Source: Hymenobacter sp. (lineage in GTDB: Bacteria; Bacteroidota; Bacteroidia; Cytophagales; Hymenobacteraceae). From it: 8,423 nt of DNA. A program made the translations under genes and the position numbers. The DNA is taken from contig JANYFQ010000002.1 of the NCBI GenBank assembly GCA_025362615.1, positions 1 through 8,423 of the forward strand, written 5' to 3'. A model generated the notes under the pieces. It did no database searches, was not told the DNA's origin, and saw only the letters and a list, made by a program, of their open reading frames with translations. Shown here one piece after another: positions 1 through 5,748 of this stretch; positions within the stretch are counted from its first letter, which is position 1, and each line of letters starts with the position of its first letter.

Positions 1-1
1 C

Positions 2-364
2 TTTTTGCGTGATGCAGCGGCCGGCGAGTGGCACAACCATGTCGAGCTGGGCCTGTGGGCCGACGCGCTGCTCATCGCGCCGGCCAGTGCCAACACCATT
101 GGGCAGTTGGCCAACGGCCTGTGCCCCAATTTGCTGTGTGCGGTTTATTTGTCGGCCCGGTGCCCGGTGCTGCTGGCTCCGGCCATGGATTTGGATATGT
201 TTGCCCACCCGGCCACCCAGCACAACCTGGCCCGCTTGCGGAGTTTTGGCAACTACGTTTTCGATTCACCCAGCGGTGAGCTGGCCAGCGGCCTTTCCGG
301 CCCCGGCCGAATGTTGGAACCCGAAGAAATTGTGAACGAGTTAGCGCGGTTTTTCACGAAGTAA
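2..364 (+). CDS. coaC: Phosphopantothenoylcysteine decarboxylase (CoaC), 3' part, cut by window edge
   Basis: This is the C-terminal two thirds of a flavoprotein of the HFCD family, which uses FMN to decarboxylate 4'-phosphopantothenoylcysteine to 4'-phosphopantetheine in coenzyme A synthesis. The frame is open to the left edge, so the true start lies outside. Numbering from the leucine codon at position 5, the active-site His is in NHVELG (His12), followed by LLIAPASANTIGQLANG, the PAMDLDM motif (59-65) and the clamp ELASGLSGPGRM (92-103). In the E. coli enzyme the matching motifs are PAMNxxM and ACGxxGPGRM, so the Asn reads Asp62 and the Cys reads Ser95 here; I recall the same variants in other Bacteroidota. 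The protein stops with FFTK at the point where the fused CoaBC protein normally runs through a short linker into CoaB. CoaB is instead a separate gene at 1196, beyond a flavin reductase gene. The family assignment is firm. Confidence 0.93.
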   Translation, partial: FLRDAAAGEWHNHVELGLWADALLIAPASANTIGQLANGLCPNLLCAVYLSARCPVLLAPAMDLDMFAHPATQHNLARLRSFGNYVFDSPSGELASGLSGPGRMLEPEEIVNELARFFTK

Positions 365-441
365 CCCAACGTCAAACTCGCATTGACGAAAGTATTGTAA
401 AGCATTTGTAATCTGTAAATTATAACTCATAGCCCATAAAA

Positions 442-1089
442 ATGCGTCACTTGACCGCTGCCGACCTGAACGGTTTTGAACGAATTTATCGCCTCAACTT
501 AGTGAATGGACTGCCGGGTTTCAAGCCCGCCAACCTGGTTGGCACCGCAGCGGCCGACGGCACTACGAACCTGGCGGTATTTAGCTCGGCCATTCACCTG
601 GGTTCGGCTCCGGCGCTGCTGGGCATCGTAACGCGCCCCACCACCGTGCCGCGCCATACTTACCACAACCTCAAGGCCAACGGGTGCTTTACCCTCAACC
701 ACGTTCCCGTGGCAATGGCGGCAGCGGCGCACTACACATCGGCCGATTTTGCGCCGGAAACATCCGAGTTTGAAGCCTGTGGCTTCACGGCCGTTTACCG
801 CGACAATTTTCCGGCCCCTTACGTGGCCGAAAGCCCGCTGAGCATTGGCCTGCGCTTGCTCGAAGAACACGCCATCAGCAACGGTACGCTGCTGCTCGTG
901 GGCAGCGTGGAGCACGTGTACGTGCAGGAAAACGGCCTGCGGGCCGATGGTACGCTGGATTTAGTCGCCCTCGGAACGGCTTGCATTTCCGGGCTTGATG
1001 GGTATCACGAAGTAAAAGAACCTGCCCGGTTTGGCTATGCCCGCGTGGGGCAAGTGCCGGGTAGCGCGGGTTTTCAACCCGCGAAGTAG
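442..1089 (+). CDS. Flavin reductase-like FMN-binding domain protein
   Basis: The 215-residue product matches the flavin reductase-like split-barrel family (FMN-binding, PF01613 type), whose members pass electrons from NAD(P)H to flavin or use FMN directly; the substrate cannot be read from sequence. Recognisable stretches are LVNGLPGFKPANLVGT (20-35), NLAVFSSAIHLGSAPALLGI (43-62), a TRPTTVPRHTYHNLKANG segment (64-81) and HYTSADF (97-103), typical of a cytoplasmic Bacteroidota subgroup near 205 residues long. ATG442 follows an A-rich leader with no Shine-Dalgarno, as usual in the phylum. The 77-bp gap before it (365-441) is AT-rich and shows no convincing promoter. The last nine residues, GSAGFQPAK, are encoded by a REP-like palindrome, so the C terminus is probably a repeat-derived extension. 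The gene lies between coaC and coaB, which are normally joined; any part in coenzyme A synthesis is speculation. Confidence 0.9.
   Translation: MRHLTAADLNGFERIYRLNLVNGLPGFKPANLVGTAAADGTTNLAVFSSAIHLGSAPALLGIVTRPTTVPRHTYHNLKANGCFTLNHVPVAMAAAAHYTSADFAPETSEFEACGFTAVYRDNFPAPYVAESPLSIGLRLLEEHAISNGTLLLVGSVEHVYVQENGLRADGTLDLVALGTACISGLDGYHEVKEPARFGYARVGQVPGSAGFQPAK
1065..1083 (+). repeat. REP-like palindrome, copy 1 (inside end of flavin reductase gene)
   Basis: CGCGGGTT-TTC-AACCCGCG is a perfect 8-bp stem with a 3-nt loop. It lies in frame within the last codons of the flavin reductase gene and ends just before the final Lys and stop codons. A second copy with the same stem is at 1164-1182. With the stem aligned, the reverse complement of copy 2 reads TTT in the loop where this copy has TTC, so the pair is in inverted orientation. 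Short GC-rich palindromes in inverted pairs resemble REP/BIME elements, which RAYT-type transposases mobilise; no such transposase is in the window. Confidence 0.8.
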
Positions 1090-1106
1090 CACGTAACTGT
1101 CCTTCT

Positions 1107-1131
1107 GATTGCCGTTGCTGCAATAGCAATC
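1107..1131. repeat. Small nested hairpin between the two REP-like palindromes
   Basis: GATTGC (1107-1112) pairs with GCAATC (1126-1131), and inside it TTGC (1115-1118) pairs with GCAA (1120-1123) around a single base. Only a 2x2 internal position breaks the symmetry. The centre (1119) lies close to the midpoint of the two flanking palindromes (about 1123), so 1065-1182 reads as palindrome, hairpin, inverted palindrome. There is no T run after it, so it does not look like an intrinsic terminator. Confidence 0.6.
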
Positions 1132-1163
1132 TTACGCGTTTTCAATCGCCTAAACCACCCACT

Positions 1164-1182
1164 CGCGGGTTAAAAACCCGCG
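1164..1182 (-). repeat. REP-like palindrome, copy 2 (just upstream of coaB)
   Basis: CGCGGGTT-AAA-AACCCGCG has the same 8-bp stem as copy 1, in opposite orientation judged by the loop and flanks. It ends 13 nt before the TTG start of coaB, so in mRNA the hairpin would sit at the translation initiation region. The 80 bp between the copies hold the flavin reductase stop codon, the nested hairpin and no gene. Confidence 0.8.
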
Positions 1183-1195
1183 TTACCGCTTCACT

Positions 1196-1864
1196 TTGCG
1201 CGTCCTCATCACTGCCGGCCCCACCTACGAACCCCTCGACCCGGTGCGCTTTTTGGGCAACCGCAGCACGGGTAAAATGGGCTATGCCCTGGCCGAAGCC
1301 TTTGCCGCAGCGGGCGCTACCGTAACGCTCGTCAGTGGCCCGACCAACCTGCCCGACCCAATTCCGGCGACTATTGTTACGGTGCGCGTCGAAACCGCCG
1401 CCCAGATGTTTGCCGCCGCCGGGGCCGAGGCCGAAACAGCGGATGTCTGGGTATTCGCGGCTGCCGTGGCCGACTATCGCCCCGCCGCTGTGGCTACCGA
1501 AAAAATCAAAAAATCGGGCGAGACGCTGACGTTGGAACTGGTGAAAAACGTGGACATTGCCGCCACCCTCGGGCAGCGCAAGCGGCCTGAACAATTTGCG
1601 GTTGGTTTTGCGTTAGAAACTACGAACGAACTTGCCCACGCCCAGGACAAACTGCACCGCAAAGGTTTTGATTTAATCGTTATCAACTCGTTGCGCGATG
1701 CCGGGGCCGGTTTTGGCCACGACACCAACCAGGTAACGGTACTGGACCGGGCCGGGGCGGTGCTTAACTTTGGGCTGAGGAAAAAAACCGACCTCGCCGC
1801 CGACCTCGTGGCGCTCGTGCTGGCCCGTTGCCAGCCGCCGTCCGGGGTTGGTTCGGGTGGTTGA
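1196..1864 (+). CDS. coaB: Phosphopantothenate-cysteine ligase (CoaB), stand-alone
   Basis: The 222-residue product is the complete CoaB domain, which activates 4'-phosphopantothenate with a nucleotide (CTP in most bacteria) and couples it to cysteine, the step before CoaC. Motifs in order are VLITAGPTYEPLDPVRFL (3-20), NRSTGKMG (22-29, with the Asn that matters in E. coli CoaB), AAAVADYRP (88-96), the lysine motif KIKK (103-106), VGFALET (136-142), VINS (162-165) and GFGHDTN (172-178). All key positions are kept, so the enzyme should be active. The start is unusual: the frame is open back to a stop at 1151-1153 but contains no ATG or GTG, and TTG1196 is the only plausible initiator, placed right at the domain edge. 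coaC is detached, with another gene between. porD follows after 23 nt, which suggests co-transcription. The glycine-rich C-terminal tail (PPSGVGSGG) has no evident role. Confidence 0.92.
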   Translation: MRVLITAGPTYEPLDPVRFLGNRSTGKMGYALAEAFAAAGATVTLVSGPTNLPDPIPATIVTVRVETAAQMFAAAGAEAETADVWVFAAAVADYRPAAVATEKIKKSGETLTLELVKNVDIAATLGQRKRPEQFAVGFALETTNELAHAQDKLHRKGFDLIVINSLRDAGAGFGHDTNQVTVLDRAGAVLNFGLRKKTDLAADLVALVLARCQPPSGVGSGG

Positions 1865-1887
1865 ATCCGCCGCTTACATACTTCACG

Positions 1888-2814
1888 ATGCACAAAAAAC
1901 TGTTGGTCTGGCTGTGGCTGGGCGTTCTACTGAGCTGGCCGTCAGGCCGCGTTCGCGCCCAGGAGTTGCTCGCAGAAGTGCGCGTGACGGCCGAAAACGT
2001 CACCATTTCCGACCCCACGCTCGTGACGCAAATGCAGAACGACATCCAGTCGTTTCTCAACACCAGGGCCTGGACCAGCGCCACTTACAAGCCCGAAGAG
2101 CGCATTCGCCTCAAGGTTTTTGTGGGGATTACCGCCATCCCGACCAACGGCACTTACCAAGCCACCATGCGCCTGATTTCGACCCGCCCGGTGTACGGTA
2201 CGGGCTACGAAACCAACGTGGTGAGCTTTGCGGACCGCAATTTCAACTTCAATTACTCGCCCCAGCAACCGCTCGATTTCTCGCCCAACAGCTTCGTTTC
2301 CAACTTGTCGTCGTTACTGGGCTATTATGCTTACCTCGTCATCGCCATCGACCGCGACACGTTTGGCAACCTCGGCGGCACCCCTTACTACGACCTGGCC
2401 CGTACCGTCGTCACGTACTCAGCCGGCCAGTCGGTGACCAATGAGCAGGACGACGGCTGGCGCGACAGCAGCCCCCGTAACCGCTACTGGCTGCTCAACA
2501 ACCTCACCGACCCGCAGTTGCAGGCGTTCCGCGTCGGGCTTTACGGCTATTATCGTTTGGGTATGGACCAGTTTGTGACCCAGCCCGCCGAGAGCCGCAC
2601 GGCCGTCATGACGGCCCTCACCGGCATTCAGCAAGCGGCCGTGTTGCGCCCCGGCACCCTGTTCGCCCGCGCTTTTTTCGATGCCAAAGCCGACGAAATC
2701 TCCAACATTTTCCGCACCAGTCCCGACCAAAGCCAAAAGCAGCAGCTCGTGACCATGCTGGTAGAAGTGGACCCGACGAATTCGGCTAAATATCAAAAAG
2801 TGCTGACCCCCTGA
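1888..2814 (+). CDS. porD: DUF4835/PorD-type type IX secretion protein
   Basis: The 308-residue exported protein matches the DUF4835 family as I remember it, now linked to the type IX secretion system as PorD, a Bacteroidota-only outer-membrane secretion machine; its exact biochemical role is not settled. Residues 1-25 form a signal peptide: MHKK, a hydrophobic core LLVWLWLGVLL, and a likely cut after VRA giving an N-terminal QELLAEV. The mature part has the family's opening pattern (QEL, VTAENVTISDP, IQSFLNTRAWT at about 53-63, then EERIRL), a central RPVYGTGYETNVVSFADR segment (about 98-115), LLGYYAYLVIAIDRD (about 141-155) and a Pro/Tyr-rich PYYDLARTVVTYS. ATG1888 is chosen because it opens the signal peptide; the frame extends upstream only through TTG into coaB. 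Placement beside coaB and recN is, from memory, common in Bacteroidota and supports the identification. Confidence 0.85.
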   Translation: MHKKLLVWLWLGVLLSWPSGRVRAQELLAEVRVTAENVTISDPTLVTQMQNDIQSFLNTRAWTSATYKPEERIRLKVFVGITAIPTNGTYQATMRLISTRPVYGTGYETNVVSFADRNFNFNYSPQQPLDFSPNSFVSNLSSLLGYYAYLVIAIDRDTFGNLGGTPYYDLARTVVTYSAGQSVTNEQDDGWRDSSPRNRYWLLNNLTDPQLQAFRVGLYGYYRLGMDQFVTQPAESRTAVMTALTGIQQAAVLRPGTLFARAFFDAKADEISNIFRTSPDQSQKQQLVTMLVEVDPTNSAKYQKVLTP

Positions 2815-3007
2815 AATCACTGATTTTTAGGCTGATTTAAGATGATTTCGCTGAGTGAACTAGTGCCTGAATTCAAATTTATTTTTGTCAAACAATTTTA
2901 TAGAATTTTTAAGTCTTACGCTAAAAATGGCAAATTAATTTCAGCCGTTTGTTACCCTATCACCAGTCAGTGTAATCATCTTAAAATCAGTTTAAAAATC
3001 AGTGATT
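2815..3007. repeat. Long inverted-repeat element filling the porD-recN gap
   Basis: The left arm (2815-2847) begins on the base after the porD stop, and the right arm (2974-3007) ends one base before the recN ATG. Read as reverse complements, the arms differ by two substitutions (GG against AA) and one 1-nt indel over 33-34 nt. Weaker pairing continues to 2857 and 2964. In plus-strand RNA the GG positions face UU and can form G-U pairs, so the stem stays nearly continuous. Each arm is built of CTGATT-like units at 10-12 nt steps. The 106-126 nt between is very AT-rich and holds no convincing gene, unlike the GC-rich neighbours. It could be a non-autonomous insertion or a structured leader of recN. 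Confidence 0.85.
2880..2887 (+). promoter_or_regulatory. Possible Bacteroidota -7 promoter element for recN
   Basis: TATTTTTG fits the TAnnTTTG consensus of the Bacteroidota -7 box and lies in the AT-rich loop of the inverted-repeat element, about 120 nt before recN. No good TTTG-type -33 box is found at the right distance, and such matches arise easily in AT-rich DNA, so this is only a candidate. Confidence 0.2.
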
Positions 3008-3008
3008 C

Positions 3009-4685
3009 ATGCTTGTTGATTTACGAATTAAAAATTACGCGTTAATTGAGCAATTAGAATTACGGCCCTCGCCGCTGCTCAATATTATTACCGGCGAAAC
3101 CGGGGCAGGCAAATCCATCATGTTGGGGGCCATTGGGTTGTTGCTCGGCAACCGGGCCGACTCGAAAATGCTGTTTGATAATGCGCACAAGTGCGTGATT
3201 GAAGGGCAGTTTGATATTGCCAATTACCAGTTGCAGGATATTTTCGAGGCGGAGGATTTGGACTACGACGCGCAGTGTATTCTGCGGCGCGAAATTAGCC
3301 CGACGGGCAAATCGCGGGCTTTTGTGAACGACACGCCGGTGACGCTCGACGCGCTGCGGAAAATTGGTGCTAATTTGATGGACATTCACTCGCAGCACGA
3401 TACGCTGCTGCTGGGCGATGCCGTTTTTCAATTAAATCTGCTCGATTTGTATGCTGGATTGGTGCCGCAGCGCACGCACTACAGCTCCGCTTTTCGGCAG
3501 TACCGCAAGCTCGAAGCCGACCTGACGACCCTTGAAGCGCAGGCGGTGGAAGCCAGTAAGGCGCTGGACTACAACAGCTTTTTGTTGGGTGAGCTGGACG
3601 AGGCCCGGCTCGATGGCGAAGACCAGGAAGGGCTGGAACAGGAAATAAAGCAACTCGAAAACGCCGAGGAAATAAAATATAAATTGAGCCAGGCCCTGCA
3701 CGGCCTGCGCGACGGCGAATCGTGCGCCACCGGCACCATGAAAGATGCCACGCTGCTGCTGGGCCAAGTGTCGGCATTCTCCGAAAACTTTAAGGATTTG
3801 CGGCTGCGCCTCGACAGCGTACTCATTGAGCTGCACGACATTGCCGACGAAGTGGAGGCCGCCGAGCGCCGCACCGAGGGCGACCCCGCCCGCGCCGAGG
3901 AGTTGCAACAGCGCCTCAACGTCATCTACACCCTGCAACGCAAGCACCAGGTGCGCGACTTGCCGGGCCTGCTGCACTTGCGCGAAGAATTACGCCAGAA
4001 AGTTGGCTCGGTGCTGAATTTGGACAAGGAAATTGCCCGCCTGCGCCGCGATGCCGAAACGGCTTTTAATGCCGTGACCAAGCAGGGCAATAAATTGACC
4101 GAAGCGCGCAAAAAGTCGTTCCCGCGCTTTGAGAAAGAGTTGAGTTTGCTCTTGGCCGACCTCGGAATGCCCCACGCTCGCATTGTAGTAGACCACCGCA
4201 GCGGCCCGCCCGCCGTGAGTGGCCTTGATGTGGTGAATATCCTGTTCTCGGCCAACAAAGGAGGCCAACCCCAAACGCTGAGCAAGGCGGCATCGGGCGG
4301 CGAGTTTTCGCGGCTCATGCTGTGCATCAAGTATATGCTGGCCGATAAAACCGCCTTGCCCACGATAGTATTTGACGAAATCGACACCGGTATCAGCGGC
4401 GAAATTGCCGTGAAAGTGGGCCGCATGATGCAGCAAATGGCCCGCAAGCATCAACTCGTGGCCATCTCGCACCTGCCGCAAATGGCAGCGGCTGGTGATG
4501 TGCATTATTTCGTTTACAAGGAAGACCGCGCCGACCGCACCGTGAGCCGCATCCGGGAATTGAACACCGAGGACCGCATCCGCGAAATCGCGCAGATGAT
4601 TGCCGGAGCCAAACCCAGCGAAAATGCCTTCCAAAGCGCCCGCGAGCTGCTGGCGCTGCGGGGCGAAGTTTCAATGAGTGAGTGA
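3009..4685 (+). CDS. recN: DNA repair protein RecN
   Basis: The 558-residue product has the usual RecN length and layout: an SMC-like ATPase that acts at DNA double-strand breaks to hold and align DNA for recombinational repair. The N-terminal head opens with LRIKNYALI and Walker A GETGAGKS (29-36). SPTGKSRAFVN (97-107) and DIHSQHD (125-131) are typical of the family. Residues of about 155-375 form a Glu/Leu/Arg-rich coiled coil. The C-terminal head carries the signature SGGEFSR (429-435), Walker B TIVFDEIDTGISG (452-464) and the switch histidine in ISHLPQMAA (486-494). ATG3009 is the natural start, as the family begins a few residues before the KNYALI motif. The last residues, SMSE, and the stop codon come from a GAGT-rich repeat. 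The gene lies between two long inverted-repeat elements. I see no LexA-type operator. Confidence 0.97.
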   Translation: MLVDLRIKNYALIEQLELRPSPLLNIITGETGAGKSIMLGAIGLLLGNRADSKMLFDNAHKCVIEGQFDIANYQLQDIFEAEDLDYDAQCILRREISPTGKSRAFVNDTPVTLDALRKIGANLMDIHSQHDTLLLGDAVFQLNLLDLYAGLVPQRTHYSSAFRQYRKLEADLTTLEAQAVEASKALDYNSFLLGELDEARLDGEDQEGLEQEIKQLENAEEIKYKLSQALHGLRDGESCATGTMKDATLLLGQVSAFSENFKDLRLRLDSVLIELHDIADEVEAAERRTEGDPARAEELQQRLNVIYTLQRKHQVRDLPGLLHLREELRQKVGSVLNLDKEIARLRRDAETAFNAVTKQGNKLTEARKKSFPRFEKELSLLLADLGMPHARIVVDHRSGPPAVSGLDVVNILFSANKGGQPQTLSKAASGGEFSRLMLCIKYMLADKTALPTIVFDEIDTGISGEIAVKVGRMMQQMARKHQLVAISHLPQMAAAGDVHYFVYKEDRADRTVSRIRELNTEDRIREIAQMIAGAKPSENAFQSARELLALRGEVSMSE

Positions 4686-4842
4686 GCGAGCGGATGAGTG
4701 AATGAGTTGGGTTTTTGCTGGGTGAATGGGGCGGGCAGCGCAGGTGCAAACGGAGCCGGTGTAACTTGCGGCCGATTGCAGCGCGTTGTTGAGTCGGCCG
4801 TGGGCAACTCACTCATTCGCTCACTCACTCATTCACTCATTG
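4672..4842. repeat. GAGT-rich inverted-repeat element between recN and fabI
   Basis: The left arm is 4672-4709 and the right arm 4805-4842, each 38 nt. As reverse complements they agree at 30 of 38 positions with no gap, and both arms share the same outer (CAATGAGTGA) and inner (GAGTTG) ends. The arms are degenerate 4-nt GAGT/GAAT/GAGC units. The left arm covers the end of recN including its stop, and the right arm stops 8 nt before the fabI ATG. The 95-nt GC-rich spacer encodes no recognisable protein. The sequence is unrelated to the porD-recN element but the layout is the same. Confidence 0.8.
4762..4769 (+). promoter_or_regulatory. Possible -7 promoter element for fabI
   Basis: TAACTTGC resembles the Bacteroidota -7 box (TAnnTTTG, one T short). 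It lies in the spacer of the GAGT element, about 80 nt before fabI, which would place the right repeat arm in the 5' untranslated region. No clear -33 box is visible. The alternative is transcription from recN. Confidence 0.25.
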
Positions 4843-4850
4843 TAATCCCC

Positions 4851-5675
4851 ATGTCTTACAACCTGCTCGCCGGCAAAGTCGGCATCATTTCCGGCGCTCT
4901 CAACGAGCAATCCATCGCCTGGAAAGTGGCCCAGAAGGCTCACGCCGAGGGTGCCCGCATCGTACTCACCAACGCGCCGCTGGCCATGCGGATGGGCGAA
5001 ATCAATAAGCTGAGCGCCGAAATTGATGCCCCGATTATTCCGGCCGATGCCACGTCGGTGGAGGAGTTGGAGGCGCTGTTTAGCGGGGCGCAGACTCATT
5101 TTGGGGGTAAGATTGACTTTGTGCTGCACAGCATTGGCATGAGCGCCAACATCCGCAAAAAGAAGCACTACGGCGAGCTGGACTACAAATTCTTCCAGCA
5201 GACACTGGACGTTTCGGCCCTTTCGTTTCATAAAATGATGGCCGTGGCCGAAAAGCAGGACGCGCTCAACGAGTACGCCAGCATCGTGGGCCTGAGCTAC
5301 ATCGCGGCGCAACGGGCGTTTCTGGATTACACCGATATGTCGCAGGCCAAGGCCGTGCTCGAGAGCATTGCCCGCAGCTACGGGCAGCGCCTGGGCCACC
5401 TCAAAAAGGTGCGCGTGAATACGGTGTCGCAGTCGCCCACCAAAACCACCGCCGGCACCGGCATCGGCGGCTTCGACGCGTTTTATGAGTACGCCAACCG
5501 CATGGCCCCGCTCGGCAACGCGCCGGCCGAAGCCTGCGCCGATTACTGCATTTCTCTGTTTTCGGATTTGACCCGCTACGTGACCATGCAAAACCTGATG
5601 CACGACGGCGGCTTCAGCACCACCGGCATCTCGGAGGCCATCGTGGACGCGGTGACGCGGACGCTGGAGGCGTAG
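4851..5675 (+). CDS. fabI: Enoyl-[acyl-carrier-protein] reductase (FabI)
   Basis: The 274-residue product is FabI, the NADH-dependent short-chain dehydrogenase fold enzyme that reduces trans-2-enoyl-ACP in the last step of each fatty acid elongation cycle; it acts as a cytoplasmic tetramer. The nucleotide-binding start is GIISGALNEQSIAWKVA (11-27), with DAT (66-68) for the adenine side and HSIGM (93-97) after strand 4. The catalytic set is Tyr150 in GLSYIAAQRAF and Tyr160-x6-Lys167 in DYTDMSQAK. VRVNTVSQSPTKTTAG, LFSDLTRYVTMQNL and HDGGFSTTG complete the family pattern. ATG4851 is chosen because it gives the family's MSYNLLAGKVGI opening; the open frame continues upstream into the repeat spacer but that part is not FabI-like. 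No Shine-Dalgarno is present. A hairpin terminator follows directly. The C-terminal tail fits Bacteroidota FabI. Confidence 0.97.
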   Translation: MSYNLLAGKVGIISGALNEQSIAWKVAQKAHAEGARIVLTNAPLAMRMGEINKLSAEIDAPIIPADATSVEELEALFSGAQTHFGGKIDFVLHSIGMSANIRKKKHYGELDYKFFQQTLDVSALSFHKMMAVAEKQDALNEYASIVGLSYIAAQRAFLDYTDMSQAKAVLESIARSYGQRLGHLKKVRVNTVSQSPTKTTAGTGIGGFDAFYEYANRMAPLGNAPAEACADYCISLFSDLTRYVTMQNLMHDGGFSTTGISEAIVDAVTRTLEA

Positions 5676-5682
5676 GCAGCGG

Positions 5683-5721
5683 CTGGCCATGGTTACGCGC
5701 TTCGCGCTAAACCGTGGCCAG
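5683..5721. terminator. Bidirectional hairpin terminator between convergent fabI and ABC ATPase genes
   Basis: An 18-nt arm (5683-5700) pairs with 5704-5721 around a TTC loop. Fifteen of 18 positions are Watson-Crick and a sixteenth can be G-U. The outer part is CTGGCCA/TGGCCAG and the inner part GCGC/GCGC. It sits 7 nt after the fabI stop and 27 nt from the minus-strand ABC stop, so it can serve both genes. There is only a short T-rich tail on the plus side, where a 9-nt unit CCAGCTTTA is repeated in tandem (5718-5735). Confidence 0.75.
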
Positions 5722-5748
5722 CTTTACCAGCTTTAACGACAAACCATC

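Noticed and set aside
383..408. Possible promoter before the flavin reductase gene (TTG, then GCATTTG)
   Set aside because: The -7 match has two mismatches to TAnnTTTG and the spacing is about 15 nt, too short for the Bacteroidota consensus.
1107..1182. Intrinsic terminator in the flavin reductase-coaB gap
   Set aside because: The hairpins are stable but none is followed by a T run in the plus direction. A repeat element explains them better.
1065..1182. CRISPR-like repeat-spacer pattern
   Set aside because: There are only two copies, in inverted orientation and with an 80-bp gap. CRISPR repeats are direct and regularly spaced.
1828..1887. Extended start of porD inside coaB
   Set aside because: It would bury the signal peptide behind 20 residues. 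ATG1888 gives a proper signal peptide.
2842..3045. Open frame of 67 codons running through the porD-recN gap into recN
   Set aside because: It starts in the left arm of the inverted repeat, is AT-rich, has no recognisable motif and overlaps the real recN start in another frame.
4698..4850. N-terminal extension of fabI by 51 codons
   Set aside because: The extension is GAGT repeat and spacer DNA. FabI homology begins exactly at ATG4851.
4833..5690. Long open frame antisense to fabI (285 codons), and similar antisense frames over recN and flavin reductase
   Set aside because: GC-rich genes commonly leave open antisense frames. The products are rich in His, Arg and Gly without any family motif, and the sense genes are certain.
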